A stretch of DNA of 64,000 bases from Serilophus lunatus (taxonomy: Eukaryota; Chordata; Aves; Passeriformes; Eurylaimidae): the NCBI GenBank assembly GCA_013399895.1, contig VXBA01003833.1, positions 1 to 64,000 of the forward strand, given 5' to 3'. Both the position numbers and the translations under genes were made by a program. Shown piece after piece: positions 35,747 through 48,962 of the stretch. How positions within the stretch are numbered: the stretch's first letter is position 1; each line of letters opens with the position of its first letter. Below the pieces are notes generated by a model. It was not told the DNA's origin. It made no database searches and worked only from the letters and a program-made list of their open reading frames with translations.

Positions 35747-36055
35747 CTAGAGTTAGGCTGATCTATACTTCCAGGGACCCATCATTTACTCTTTTTCAGA
35801 ACCAGAGTTTTCCTTCCTACATTGTCATTCAACTTTCACCTCCTAATACAACCCAACCTTTCAAAGGTCTCTGATCGAACTGATCCTATTGAAGTTCAAA
35901 ACATCTTATTGTCGTGGATTGCTGTGGCAACTTGTTTTGCTTTATGTAACATTTACAAACACCATAAGAGTAGCCAAAGTAATTGCTATATCAAAAGAGT
36001 TATTAAATTTAAGTGTTGCTCAGTGGCAGATGAGAACCTGTAAGTTCTGAAATCC
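35747..36055. other. Unique stretch, no gene seen
   Basis: AT-rich DNA between a CR1 tail and the microsatellite; nothing recognisable. Confidence 0.45.
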
Positions 36056-36136
<81 letters not shown>

Positions 36137-36203
36137 ATCTATCTCATCCATCCATCCATCCATCCATCCATCCATCCATCCATCCATCCATCCATCCATC
36201 CAT
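36056..36203. repeat. Compound microsatellite (ATCT)n-(CATC)n
   Basis: About 20 uninterrupted ATCT units (36,056-36,135) lead through an AATCTATCT interruption into about 14-15 CATC units (36,145-36,203). A C/T change in the tetramer explains the switch between motifs. Likely length-polymorphic. Confidence 0.97.
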
Positions 36204-38082
36204 GTTGACATTATTTATTCAAGATAGATCCTCTTTTAGCTCAAGCCTTTAATTTTAATTCTTCATAGATTTTGGCAGGATATCAAAGTTATTTGAATTC
36301 AACAGAAGACTTACATTGAATATGATGGATAATCATTTAAAATGCAAAAGATTCATAGATTCATCCCAAATAACGCAGAGTACCCACTATCCTTAGTGTT
36401 TTAATGACATTTAAAAGTGTTATCCTTTTTTTTTTTTTTTTTAATTTTTATGTCTTCCAAAATGCAAGAGTTTGATATCAACCCAATAATTTTGTATACA
36501 TTTTCCTCAAGTCCAGGTGTGTAACGTAAGAACAAGTTCAAAGCTTTAACCAGCACTGTAAGAGAGATCAAGTTCTCCTCTGTAAATAAATAACTTTCAC
36601 ACCTAGAAGAGAGATCTTCATAATTCCAGGACAACAGAGATTGCTGCCCTATTTGATCAGTACAATATAAAAGGATACAGCAGATACTCATCTGATTGAG
36701 TTCCAAGCTTCAATTATTTGAGTAAGATTTAACCAGGCATTTTCCCCCTGTTTTCCCTGGATTTGTAATTTTTCCTTGTTCCACCCAATTTCTGAAGAAT
36801 TTTGGCACACAGTGTGGATAACCCAAACATATCCATGGTATATCTATCTCAGAAAGACACACAAATGAGTTTTCTCTGTATTTTGCTTTAATCTTAATTT
36901 TTAGACCAGACCTTATGTGTGCACTAAATATACCTGTTCATTTATAGGGAAAGAGGGGATAAGGGAAGGGCAGCATGAGTTTGGAATGGAGACCTGGACT
37001 TAAGCTGTGTTGCAACCAGGGGAATGAGAAGTGGTTTTGTGACATTTCCTAAGGAAAGCTACTTATCACTGAATATTGCTCCATCTTTTGCTTGCAACGG
37101 AACATGCAGATATGCCTTTCTGGATTCAAACATGTACAAACTAGATGGAAAATAAATGAGAAACAAAATGAGAAAATTAGGAATATACTGATAAACAGAT
37201 GCTGTGTTGGGTGGTTTTCCCCCTTTCTTTTAAAATCAGCTTGCAGTTAGACTTAATAAACAGCATATGCTTGTTGATATAATAGTAGAAGTGATCCAGA
37301 TTTCTATCTGGCATCATTATTGATTAACTTGCAGAAAGCTGGAGGCTGTTCAGCTCTAAAGATTTGATGCAATGCTACTTGTTGATATGCATAATAAAAA
37401 AACTGGGAAAAAAAAAAAGAATTTTATTACCAAAAGAAAAAAAATGCTGGTCCTTAATACTGTAAATATGTCAAGATTTTGCTTTTATTAAAAGTTCAGC
37501 TAAGGAGAAATTTCTGTCAGTCATGTACATTACTCTGAAGTCTTAGAGAAATGAGGGAGCTGAAGGGGTAGGAAGTGAACATCTATTCACAATTGTAATA
37601 GGGTGGAGGGAAACAATGCATATGTCAATCTTAAATCAGTTACTTTGATGCTGATCACAGGAAAAGGGATAGAAATAATGGAATACATGGCATAAAAAAG
37701 TAACGAGTATTTTATCATGAAGGTCACCCACATGGTTTTGTGTAACACAGCTCTCACACGGGGTAATATCTGCTCACACTGAGGGTGTGTTAGTGCATGT
37801 GTACATCGGCTTTATGTTTCAGATTATAAATTGAATTTCCTCATTAATTTAAATGTCAAAATTGTTTTTCTGTCCACAGAAAAGTGTAAATTTAAGAGGC
37901 ACAGCTGTATGTTTTTTGCTAAGAAGAAACTGCAGCAAGTGGGTGAACAAGTAGGGGAAATTGTTGGGGAAAGGCCAGTGCCAAGTTCAGTGACATCACC
38001 TGTGTAAGAATCCACTTTATAGTAAGACCCACGTGAGGTAAAAGTCAGAGCTGTGCTCTGAGCCATGGGATCGCACACCACA
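36204..38082. other. Unique AT-rich stretch, no gene seen
   Basis: No exon or transposon recognised. A T run lies at 36,426-36,442 and A runs near 37,410-37,445. Confidence 0.5.
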
Positions 38083-38497
38083 GTGTCATAAAATCATTGA
38101 GATTGGAAAAGACCTCCAGGATCATAAAGTCCAACCTTTGATCAAATCCCCCCAAGGCCACCAAACCACATCCAGTCCTTCCTTGGGCACCTCCAGGGCT
38201 GGGCACTGCCCCCCTCCCTGGGCAGCCCCTGCCCGCCCTGACCCCCCTGGCCAGGCCCCAATTCCTCCTCCTGTGCCCCCTGCCCCTGCCCTGGCCCAGC
38301 CTGAGGCCGTTCCCTCTCCTCCTGGCCCTTGTTCCCTGGGAGCAGAGCCCGACCCCCCCCGGCTCCCCCCTCCTGGCAGGGATTGCAGAGAATTCCAGGA
38401 GCCCCCTGAGCCTCCTTTGCTCCAGGCTGAGCCCCCCCAGCTCCCTCAGCCCCTCCTGGGGCTCCAGCCCCTTCCCCAGCTCCGTTCCTTTCCAGGG
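38083..38497 (-). mobile_element. CR1 LINE, GC-rich subfamily
   Basis: It starts at the 3' tail (GTGTCATAAAATCATTGAG) and runs into a very GC-rich ORF2 end. On the minus strand the frame reads LRELGGLSLEQRRLRGLLEF and continues much as the plus-strand copy at 22.09-22.51 kb. The two differ by few substitutions plus a short indel near the GGTCAGG(C/G) position, so this subfamily was active late. Confidence 0.92.
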
Positions 38498-40575
38498 GCC
38501 TGGGACACACCAGGGTTGGCACAGCACAGGGCCTCGGTTGTGCCAAAGACATTCAGGACTTTTTCAGTAGCCAAGAAGTAGAAAAAAATCTTGCAATAAT
38601 TGCTTGGAAGGATTTTCCAAAATCAGTAAGTCCAGAATACAACCTTCACATAATCACAGAAGGAAAAAAACCATCTAATGCAAATACTGATCACAGGGTG
38701 TTGGGGATCACCAGGCAATGTGTGTTCCCTTTATAATCCAGTCAGGTCGTTACTGGAGCAGTATCCCTAAGGAAGAGTTTCACCATTTGGAAAACGTGGT
38801 TCACATGAGAGTGATTCCAAGGGCTGGAGAGCCAGACGTGCAAAATTCCCAAAGATTGTGCCACATGTCTGAGTAAACCCAAGTGATGCCATTGACTTTA
38901 CAGGTGGTTACAAAGGCACTGCTTCATGTTCTATAAATATGAACCATGAAATGTGAGTACACAAACCATTTCTGAACAGGATTATTTGAAATTTAGAGGA
39001 AACAGATACAAAAATTGATTGGGTGAATATTGAAACAAGTTCTATCGAGTCTCTGCCAGAGATTAACTACTAGAAGAAATAAAAAAAGGACTCAATTCAT
39101 GGAAGTGAAAATGTGTCATCTCTCCAGATCAACAGAATACTTTTCTTAATAAAGTATTTTTTCTTCTCTCTGCAGGGTTTACTTAGTGTCCCCCTTATGG
39201 GAGTGTCAGAAATGACATTACATTTGATGACTGTGCTGTTAAAAGCTCAACAAAATGTGAAGCACCAGTTCCCTGGGAAATGTCAGGTACAGTTGTGATT
39301 CTCCTCCACCAGCAGAGAAAAAACCTTCAACAAAGCGGCCTTGAGGCTTTTATTTTATTGAGTAATCAAAATGCTACTTTTACTTATAGGTAATAAAAAG
39401 TAAAAATGAAAAAAGTCTATCAATTTAAGAAATAAACTTAAAAAAAATTGCTGAAACTGTTGAGTACATTTTCTCTTTTATAAAACCAAACTGTCAAAAC
39501 ATTTTTTTTTTCAGATGTATATGAAGTTTTACAGTGTGGATTTTAAACCTTTTCTGGATTAGGTAAGCATTTTTTGATTAGGTTTGACTCTAAGTTTAAA
39601 TATTATTTAAATATTTACTAATTAAATTATGCTCATATATAAAATATACAGGGCATTTCTAGGAGTTTTAGACTGAAATTCATATTATATAAAATTCTAA
39701 TTTTTCATAGTTTTCATAAAAATGAAAATACCTGTGTAGAAATTAAGGAAGAGTCACTTTAGATAAATGTAATGCCTCTCAGAATTTAAATATTCACAGC
39801 CTATCTATGGACTTAATTAAGATGTTTGAGCTGTTATTTGGGTTTGTTTACTTGGTTAGTTGGTTAAGGTTTGTTTTGGGTGTTTGTTTGTTTGTTTGTT
39901 TTTTCAGAAAATAACCTTATATTTGCCAATGCTATTTCCAATGTTTATCCATAACATCTTGGAGTCATTTGAGAAAGATTTACTCTTTCCTAAGTTATTC
40001 TTCTTAGCAAAGCTAGAAATTATTACTATTTTTTTCTCACGGCCAAAAAGTTTTACATGTCACAACAAAAAAAAAGGCAATGAAATATTTTCTTTTTTAT
40101 CTCCATGCCACTTTTAGTTGAACCAGTCAGGATGGGAAATGACAGATGGTTTGAGCTTCAATGTTGTCATTGATAGACTTGTTTATGGGGAGAAAAAAGA
40201 AAGCTCCTTTTGCTATAAAATGTTCTCCAAACGCATTTGCCATTCCTGATGAGAACCTGGAATTTAGAGGTTAAAACTTATTAATCCTTCATTGGTTTAC
40301 TCAAGTGCCAAGCATTTTTTGAGATGTATTTTATATATATCCATATATTCCAACTGAGAATTAGAATTGTTTACTTCTAAGAGCCCATAATTTACAGAAA
40401 GAAGTGTTGGATTCTTTTAGCTCCTTTTAATTCAGTGAAAAGCCTTGGTTTTGTAATTATACATGAAACTGGGAGGAAAATAACATGGAAGCATTACAAA
40501 ACCATAAATCCCTTTAATAGATTTTTTGTTTTAATGTAATTTTTTGCTTTAATATTAATGTTGTGTTGATACAAA
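38498..40575. other. Unique AT-rich stretch, no gene seen
   Basis: No gene or named transposon. A (GTTT)n tract occurs at 39,876-39,903. Confidence 0.5.
39876..39903. repeat. Short (GTTT)n tract
   Basis: TGTTTGTTTGTTTGTTTGTT in an otherwise T-rich stretch. Simple repeat only. Confidence 0.8.
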
Positions 40576-40712
40576 TTGTGGCTGCCTCATCCCTGGAAGT
40601 GTCCAAGGCCAGGTTGGAGCAGCCTGGGACAGTGGGAGGTGTCCCTGCCCAGGGCAGGGGGTAGGATGAGGTGGCCTGTAAGGTCCCTTCCAATCCAAAC
40701 GAGCCTGAGATA
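40576..40712 (+). mobile_element. CR1 LINE 3' tail
   Basis: GTGGCTGCCTCATCCCTGGA, AGTGTCCAAGGCCAGGTTGG, then GCCCAGGGCAGGGGGTAGG and CTTCCAATCCAAACGAGCC. The final ATTCTATGA tail is eroded to TGAGATAATTG. Confidence 0.9.
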
Positions 40713-43700
40713 ATTGAAAATAAATCAATGTATTTATCAGTTTTCCTGTTATTTAATGTAATGACCTGACAGGTTTGGGCATCTTGAACTTCTGTGCTAA
40801 ACTTCCCACTTTCCTGCAGAAATGGTTTGTTGCTTCCAAAGCATTTCCCCTTTTAAATCCATGCTGTGCTATTATTATCAGCTGGGTATTAATTATGTAG
40901 CCATTAAATCTGACAGAGTTCATTATTATCCAATGACATCATTACGGTTGTTCAAAAATGCTATCAAAGTTCGAATTTCACACTTGGAGACTAATGCACA
41001 AAACTAAAGAAACAGAATTTCACTTTCTTGTTTTCACACAAACTCCATGCTTGACCTTTATTAAAATGCACAATGTACAGACTGTAACAATAAAACACCT
41101 GCAACTTCTGCCTGTTTTTACCAGTCTGATGGATGGAATTTTTTCATTGAAAAAATAAATTAGAAAATATGTTAAGGGAGAATAAAATGAAATAAAGAAC
41201 TATATGAGACAATAGTTTGCATTTACAAAACAGATTTCAAGAAATCATTCTCATTAAGGAAAGATTATTTGCAGATTAATTAAAGACTTTTTGGTTTCCA
41301 TTAGCATCTGCAGGAAGGCAAATTATTTGCATATAAACTACAAAAGAGAAAGGCAAGCCTTGCCTCCTAAAAACATGCATCAGCCAAAATATTATCACAA
41401 TTCAGATTCACTGTCAAGGCACCCTAACATACCCCTAATATAGGGATGTATTTGGCTGCAGTATCTTTATTAAGACCAACATTTCACATAATAATACCAG
41501 ATGAAACAGTTTTATACATCTCTAGTTACTTTTTGCAATTATTCATCCTTTCACAGTGTTTAAAATTATTAGAAGAATTATGTCTAAAATAATTTATGGC
41601 CCTGACTCTGATAGTTCTGTATTGACTCACACGTGCATAAAGTTTGCTAAAGCAGAAGTGCCAGGCAGGGGATGACGTGGCTTGAGGAAGTGCATTAGGG
41701 AATGCAAGGAATGCAGCTTGGCTTTGGGAACATGGGATGAACTTGGAATTTTGTCATGGTAAGTAATAGAAGCTCAGGCTACTGCGGGGCCATCTCTAAA
41801 GCCAGGCTGTGGAGCGGAAGTGCATTAAACCCAGGCTCAGTTTCAGTGGTGGGTGAGGCATCAAACATCAAACATCCCATGGCAGGTCGGTGAAGGCTCA
41901 GAGACGTCCTGGAGCTTGTGCTCCTCTCTGCTATGAGAGGGAAAGGGCACCTGGAGGAGAGAACGAACAAATTCACAAGCTTTTTTGAAGAGGACAAAGC
42001 CAATTAATAACAAAAATGACCAACACAAGGCTCAGCAAGAAGAGGGCGAAGGGTTTGCAGGGTCTGCACTTGCTCAGATGACTTTCAGCCCCCTCAGCCT
42101 GGGGCACTTTATTCATTGTTTTCTCTTTGTTTTTCCATTGGCAGCCAAGCTCCTACCCTGGGCATTTGTCAGTGTTGAGTTGCATTTTCTTCATGTCAGA
42201 AAACCGTCTCTCAAGGCTTTCTGCTTTGATTTTGTTGTCTTTGTTTGCCGCAGATCTGAACACTGGGAGCACCAAGTGTGGAGGGAATTTGGGAACAAGG
42301 CTGGGGATATTTTAAAGCTTCATCAAAGGGAAGAATGTTGCCTGTGAACTCATTAAAGAGTGATTGATGAGGGGGATTTCTGGGAAGTTGGCTGGTTGGA
42401 TCTTTTGTTGCTTTCCTGAAAAATCGTGTCTTTTCCAATATTTCTGAAAAAAAATAAAATTACTCCCTATAAAGCGGATATCCTGAACTTCCTAAAAGTT
42501 CCTTTTTGCCTCAGAGGATTCTATATATGCAGAATATCACTTCCTCTTATTACCTTATTACTGAGATTTCATAGAAAACACTTTTAGGTCTGGATCTGAA
42601 AACCAGCAGGGATTTCTATGACTCCAAAGACTGACAGGTCACCAAACATCTCCTTCTGGGAACATTTGGTAGCAGGTCTAATAATGAGCAAGTGCATTAC
42701 AAAAAAGGATCAAAAGCCAATGAGTAATGTCCTGCCCTCACTCCTGGCAAGAAGAATTGGGTTACTGTCTTCAGCAGGCTCAAATTTTACAGTCAGTTAG
42801 GTTTTTTCCTAGGAAGAAAGAGTGAATTTTTTCATTATTAATGACAAGAAGTTTGTATATTATGTGTAGAGCTAATCTTGTGTTTCAGCCCATGTTAGGA
42901 ATGGTCAAAACTGTCTGAGAAAAGAAAATAGTAATAAAATGCTATTATCCACAGCCTGCCTAATGTACCCAGATAAGTTAGCTTAAAGTCACTCCCATCA
43001 GCCTATTGCCTCTAGTGGAGCTAATTGCAGAATCTCCATGTGCTAGTGCAGGGTTGATGTCAAAGAGCTTGACACAGCCTTTGATACCAAGTTACTTGAT
43101 CCTGGATAAACCCTCTGTGTTCAAGGGAAACTTGATGTTCAGAAACTGCAGAGAATCAAGTAAACTCCTATTTTCTCTTTAAGTAACATAAGAAATATGT
43201 CAGTGACTTTTGAATACATTATCTGCTGCAAACTCCAGCTTTCAGGTTAGCCAACTCACAGTGATTACTTCAGAAGTTGATTCTTCTTGTGCAAACCAGG
43301 TAAAATCGATCCCTGATGTAGTTGGGATGCTCAAGTTGATGCAGCCATCAAACAGTCACAGGGTTACATTAGAGTTGAGAAAAAAAACAACCCTGTTTTA
43401 AAACTAAACTGCCTCCTTTAATCTTCACTAAGCATCCCCTGCATTTCAGGTGCTTGGAGAATATCTAAGCAGACAGTTTAATAAATTAGACCTAACAAAT
43501 CTTTTTATGACCACGAGTTGGAGACATTCTATCAGAAGATTTCCTGATAGCTTTTATTGCTCTGTCATTCCTATACTTTGCAGTTCTCTTTAAGAATTAG
43601 GATTTTTTTTCTCCCCTGTCTGATTATATGAAGAAAAGAAATATTGGTTTTAATAACTATAATACTTAAAAACATTCCCACCTTCAATTTACTAATCTCA

Positions 43701-43838
43701 GATTTCTCTGCAACTCCAAGCAGACAGTGAGAATGTGATTCTGTTCTTAGGACTGATGAAAATCCCAAATGAAATCTGCATTTAGTGTTTATTGAAACTA
43801 TTGCAAATGTTTGGTCTTGTATTCAGAATGGATGGATG
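40713..43838. other. Unique stretch, no gene seen
   Basis: No exon identified. A GC-richer segment at 41,640-41,990 remains unassigned. An ATTTGCAT octamer lies at 41,325-41,332 beside a TTAATTAA-type site, and 42,960-43,080 reads like low-bias unique DNA; both are possible conserved elements. Confidence 0.45.
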
Positions 43839-44025
43839 GATCACAGCATCCAAAGGTGCTTTGAGTTGGAAGGGACCTTTGAAGATCATCCTTTTCCAAA
43901 AACAGGAGCTACCCACGGGCAGGGACACCTTCCACTATCCCGGGTTGCTTCTTGGGCACTCCCAGGGATGGGGCAGCCACAGCTTCTCTGGGCACCCTGT
44001 GCCAGGGCCTGCCCACCCTCACCTT
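43839..44025 (-). mobile_element. CR1 LINE 3' portion
   Basis: GATCACAGCATCCAAAGGTG, then TGAGTTGGAAGGGACCTTTG, ACGGGCAGGGACACCTTCCA and CTCCCAGGGATGGGGCAGCC, ending at TGCCCACCCTCACC. A minus-strand CR1 end with a small internal deletion at TTGCTTCTTGGGCAC, where the GCCTGGCC part is lost. Confidence 0.92.
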
Positions 44026-45777
44026 AATAAATGTATTCCCCATACAAACATAAATTTACCTTTTATTTTGGGTCAAAATTGTTGCTCAAGTCACTCCAGG
44101 CCCAGAGCTGGATACAGAAATGCAAAATATACAAAAAGATTTGGAAACAAACATACACCAGAGAGTGACCTTGTGGTCTCTATCAAAATCTATACGTATT
44201 ACATAGAATAGAAATGGCACGTTTTATTTGTGATTATGGCATTTGAAGAAAACCTTCTGTTCTTCAGGAGAAAATATGGGAATTAAAATGTTAAAAAGTC
44301 ATACAAATGTAGGAAATAAACAACCCCTGTAAGAACAGTAACAGAATATTTAATGTTCCTTAGTTTGAAAGAGGTTCTCCAGTGTCCTTCTCACCAGGGT
44401 TCTCAGTAGGTTATTAATTCATGAGACATATCTTTTTCTCACAATTCCTGAGTAGTATTTTCTTCATTCCCACACATCACATGTCTTAGAAAATATACTT
44501 GCATGAGAAATATTTGCATTGTTAGCTGTGTTCGTACAGTGTGGGGTCCTGGAGCCCACAGCTTCAGGGATGATTCCACAGAATTCCCAATTAAGTCAGC
44601 TGTGGTGTCTCCCAGGAATGATTTTAAATGTATGGGATTGTAAAAAAGGGATTTATGGTCTTCTTTCAAAAATTAATCTCCACATTACAATTCTTTAGAT
44701 TGAAACTCTATGAAGTGAATGTTCTCTTTATTTTCCCCTAAAATAAAACCACTACATGTAAGAAGTTTGTGATTCACACTGTAAGTGGCATTTCATAGAA
44801 GCTCCTCTCATTAGTACTAAAAATGCTTTACCATCTGTCTCCTCTCTTCCCTCATTCCTTCTGCTGAAGTCATGTTATTTCTCATTGGAGAAAGAGCAAA
44901 AGAAATCACAAGGAATGCAGAGATTCCCATTTCAGCAAACACTCTCCTCCTTCTGCCTCCTGTTCCCTGAGAAAGCTCCTTTGGCCTGGGATCCCCTGAT
45001 TTGGTGGTGCAGACCATCAGTAATGACACGGGCTAAATAGAACTCAAACCCAGATTGCATTTGCCATCCAAAAGTTCAGTAACCAAGATATGAAAAGTCT
45101 CCTTTTCCTTTTGTTCAATTCCAGCATATTATGAAAAATATAAAAGAGAAAAAAAAACAATAAAACACCCCCCCCCCCCCCCCCAAACACCCCAAAACAA
45201 AACACAAAAATCAGCAAAACCCACAATGGTTTATGCTTTTCCCCTTTCGCTGTCCTACTCTCATGGACACATCTCTTCAGAACCACCCTGGGCATCTTCC
45301 TTTTCATTACCACCCAGCTGGAAAGTGCTGCAGTTAAAATCCCAGGACATGCAGCAGGACAAAGCCAAGCTGTGTATGTAAGAATTAGCTGAATTACATA
45401 GAAGATAAGTCATGTTGGCATAAGCAACTTCAGAAAGGAAGTGAATCAAATCAGAAATGTATAGATTTGTGCGTTAAAACCAAAAAGAAGCATTCCCTTG
45501 TTGCTAAGGGATGCATTGCATGAATATTAAAATTATTTTTCCTGCATTCTGAACCATCAAGCCTGTATTGTCTGGTTTAATTAGAAGAGATAATTTTTGA
45601 CAGTCATACTAATTCAAGCATTCAAAGTGTACACCTTACAACTTGATTATGTTTAACCAGATAGATTAAAAAAAAGTCTTTTGTAATCTATTGTTGATTC
45701 CCCCCCACCCTGCTTGGGAAGAGTTCAATGGGAAAATATGATGGATACATTTAAGCTTTTTATTACACATGGTTTAT
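44026..45777. other. Unique stretch, no gene seen
   Basis: No gene recognised. It contains a poly-C tract at 45,168-45,184. Confidence 0.5.
45168..45184. repeat. Poly-C tract, 17 bases
   Basis: An uninterrupted C run flanked by A-rich sequence (AACAATAAAACAC left, AAACACCCCAAAACAAAAC right). Its length may be unreliable in the assembly. Confidence 0.95.
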
Positions 45778-46034
45778 CATGGGATCATGGAATGGTCTGG
45801 GTTGGGAGAGACTGTAAAGCCCATCCAGTGCCACCCTCTGCCATGGGCAGGGACACCTCCCATTGTCCCAGGTTGCTCCAGCCTGGCCTTGGACACTTCC
45901 AGGGATGGGGCAGCCACAGCTTCTCTGGGCACCCTGTGCCAGGGCCTGCCCACCCTCGCAGCCAAAAATTCTTTCCCAATATCCCATCCAACCCTCTGGC
46001 AGTGGGAAGCCATTCCCTGTGTCCTGCCACTACA
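45778..46034 (-). mobile_element. CR1 LINE 3' portion, well preserved
   Basis: Runs from GGATCATGGAATGGTCTGGG through TGCCATGGGCAGGGACACCT, TTGGACACTTCCAGGGATGG and CTGTGCCAGGGCCTGCCCAC to CCATTCCCTGTGTCCTGCCAC. It is closely similar, inverted, to the plus copy at 55.62-55.95 kb and to the end of the copy at 15.24-15.97 kb. Confidence 0.95.
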
Positions 46035-46636
46035 TGCTTTTGTAAATAGATTTTAATAAATATTTACTCATCACTGTTTATATCCTCTGTTTTCTCCCTG
46101 GCAGGGTTGTGGATCTTCATTAATTCAATAAGACTAATTTGCTAATACAAGTGATTTTTCTTGTAAGTCATTATTACAACTATTAACAAGGTTAAGTAGC
46201 TTGGGAAAGACTAATTGAAACACTTCATGGCTTCAAATAATGAAATTTTACTTGTCAAAACATAAATTTTAAGATATTGACTGCGGAGAAAATCAGCACT
46301 ACTATTATAGATACCACAACCAAAAGAACTTCATGAGGAAATAACTAATTATGCCTGGGTTTAAACTGGTTCTGAGTTCCCACAATGTCAACAATGATCC
46401 AAGAACTACCAACACTTGCCACTGCTATGTGATGATAAATACACTGAAGAATGATTTCTTCATCAAATAGAGATTTGTGAACAATACTACCACAGGGATA
46501 TTTTAATTTTTAGTGAAAATTATTGGGTTGGCTTTTTTTCTTCATTAATTTCTGATGCTCAACTGGGTTCTCAGTGAATGCTCTTCAAAATCAACTCTCA
46601 TTTCCTGGTGACTGTCAGTAATAATTAAACACCTAG

Positions 46637-46637
46637 N
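46637..46637. other. Single ambiguous base (n)
   Basis: The only non-ACGT character in the window, in the context CACCTAGnGGG. It points to an unresolved base or a minimal assembly join. Confidence 0.99.
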
Positions 46638-47435
46638 GGGAGAAAGGTTGTTGTGTTTTCTGCTTTCTTTTATGACTCTTTTAATATTATTTTCTTTTTT
46701 TGTAAGGTACTTTTGTTGTGTTGCAAAACCTGCCTGTTAGGCTGGAACTTTCATAATTAGTGATTGTCTGTGATCTTCTGTATTTACAAACCCAGAATGC
46801 AAATTTTAAGACCAAGATTAAGCACATTCTTTCTAAATTCACCACCATTAACTGCTGAGCAGAAGCTTTACAAATGGAATTAAATGCACTGTTTGCTTGT
46901 CTATATTTGGAGATTGCCATGGAAAACATTTCTCAGCTTTGAATTATTTTGGGGACATTTACTGAATATATTATTACAAAAATATTGGGTAATAGAGGGT
47001 TTAAAATCATAATTAATGATGTTCTGTGACAACAGTTTTTAAAATAGGTCATTGTAGCCATGGAATCCAGTCCTTTTTATAAGAAAAAGATGTTTTGAAG
47101 AGAAGAGAAGGGGAAAAAACCCCACCAGCTCTGACTAATGCACTATTTTAGGGTCACTGGAATGAATCAGAATCTCATCAAACCACGTTGCTATGATTTG
47201 GAATCAAATATTCTGAGTTTGACACAGATGGTTTTCTTGAGCAAGAAACTTTAGTCACAACTTGGATGATGGGTTTTTTTCTGTTTTGTAAACGTTTTAT
47301 AAACTATTTGGATTAAAACTGTATAACTGGGGGGAGGGGATTGGAAAGACACACAGACAGTAAGGGCATGTGTGATGTATCAGTTCGTAGAATTCTTCCC
47401 AAAATCTGGAAACACCTGCCTTGCTTGAGGAAGAA

Positions 47436-47490
47436 ACAACAACAACAACCACCAAACCAAACCAAACCAAACCAGAAAAAAAACCCCACA
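47436..47490. repeat. (CAA)n and (CCAAA)n low-complexity tract
   Basis: AACAACAACAACAACCACC is followed by four CCAAA-type units and an A run with CCCC. Confidence 0.85.
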
Positions 47491-48880
47491 AAAATGACAG
47501 AAAACAAAAAGGAAAGAAAGGCAAAAGAAACTGAAAGTAATTTCTTATGTCAAATTCAAAGAACAACAGCAAATCTTTGAATTGTCAGAGCTGCTGAAGG
47601 GATATTTTATTATGAATAAAATCCATCTGTATTTTAAGGACCATGAATTGTCCTTTGTTGAATTTCAGAGGGTTCCTCTCTCTCCAACCTGTCCAGGTCC
47701 CCTGAGTGGCAGCAAACCCTCTGTGCTTCCTTCAGCACCTCCAGAAGATGATGCCAATGGCCACTTTGAAGGATTTTTGGGACTACATCAAAATGTCACT
47801 TAAAGTTCTGCTTAAAAAAGTAAAAAGATTCTGGAGTTGGGAGAAGACATTTAAATATCACTCAAGGCTTGAACATAAATCTCCAAGTCTTTCCAACACA
47901 CTTGAATCCCACCCCACACCCTGACAGGAAAGGGAAAGAAACACTCCAGGACTGACAAAAACATGATGTAAAGCAGAGATCTGGAAGCTAAAGGATACCA
48001 TGCAAAGAAAAATATATCCTACACATGGAAGAAAAACACTGCTTGAAATTAACAGGAAAACTCAATTCAGAAATCAAAATTATCATGAAATAGGGACAAC
48101 AAAAGGAAAAATATTTCATGTTCTGGCTGTAAAGAGAAAGCTGGGATATAGTTCCATATCCAGACTCAATACCCAGGTAAACTTTCCTGCAAGGCTCCAG
48201 TGTCACAAGGAGAGGCAATAGGGTTTCTAATGTCTGTCTTGAGCTATAAAGGAAATATTCCAGATAAAGCAGACAGAAAGGATGCTACATTAAAAGCTAC
48301 CTATTGATGGTACCTATAAATGCATAGTAGTGGATGACCCAGAAAAGAACTACCTACAAATTTTATGTTTAGTGATCTTAAAACCCTGAGAGACTTTGCC
48401 TTTTATAGATTAGCTATTTTTGTGTCTTCATTCACATGCAGTTTAATTATTAAAAAAGTTAAAAGAAAAATTAAAAAAATAAATAAAAATTAAATAACAT
48501 CTGGAATTAACCTTTGGGAATTAACAGTTTGGGATGGAAAATATGTTTTATTATTATAATCATTTTTCAGTCCTTGGAATAATTCTGGCTTGGTTTGAAC
48601 AGAGTCAATCTTTTTCTGCTGTGATGTCTGAATAAAAAAATCTATCAGATATTCTTCCATGTCAGAGATGAAGGATTTTTGCTCATTAAAAGGTAGGATT
48701 TTTTTGGGAACAATTTCCTCCTCATTCTTCTTTTGAAGGAAGTGTTTTTCCGTCATGTGAAATGATGCAGGAGACAGCAGGAATGCTGTGCCTTCTGTTT
48801 CATTCATTTTGCAATTTCATTCTGTTTGAAGAGTAAAAGACTAACAAATAGTTCAAATAACAATTATAATTCATTATTTT

Positions 48881-48962
48881 CACAGAATCACAGAGTTTTC
48901 TGAATTTGAAGGGACCCACAATGATCAAGTCCAACCTCCAGAGGACACCCCAACAATCCCAC
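48881..48962 (-). mobile_element. CR1 LINE 3' tail
   Basis: CACAGAATCACAGAGTTTTC, then TTTGAAGGGACCCACAATGA and TCAAGTCCAACCTCCAGAGG. A short minus-strand CR1 terminus. Confidence 0.85.

Larger units (their letters stand above)
46035..48880. other. Unique AT-rich stretch, no gene seen
   Basis: No gene or transposon recognised. It includes one ambiguous base at 46,637 and a CAA/CCAAA low-complexity tract at 47,436-47,490. Confidence 0.5.

Noticed and set aside
36056..36203. CRISPR-like or satellite array
   Set aside because: Units are tetranucleotides without spacers; it is a plain microsatellite.
38138..38581. 147-codon plus-strand proline-rich open frame
   Set aside because: It is antisense to a GC-rich CR1; the same proline-rich peptide appears opposite the copy at 22.1 kb.
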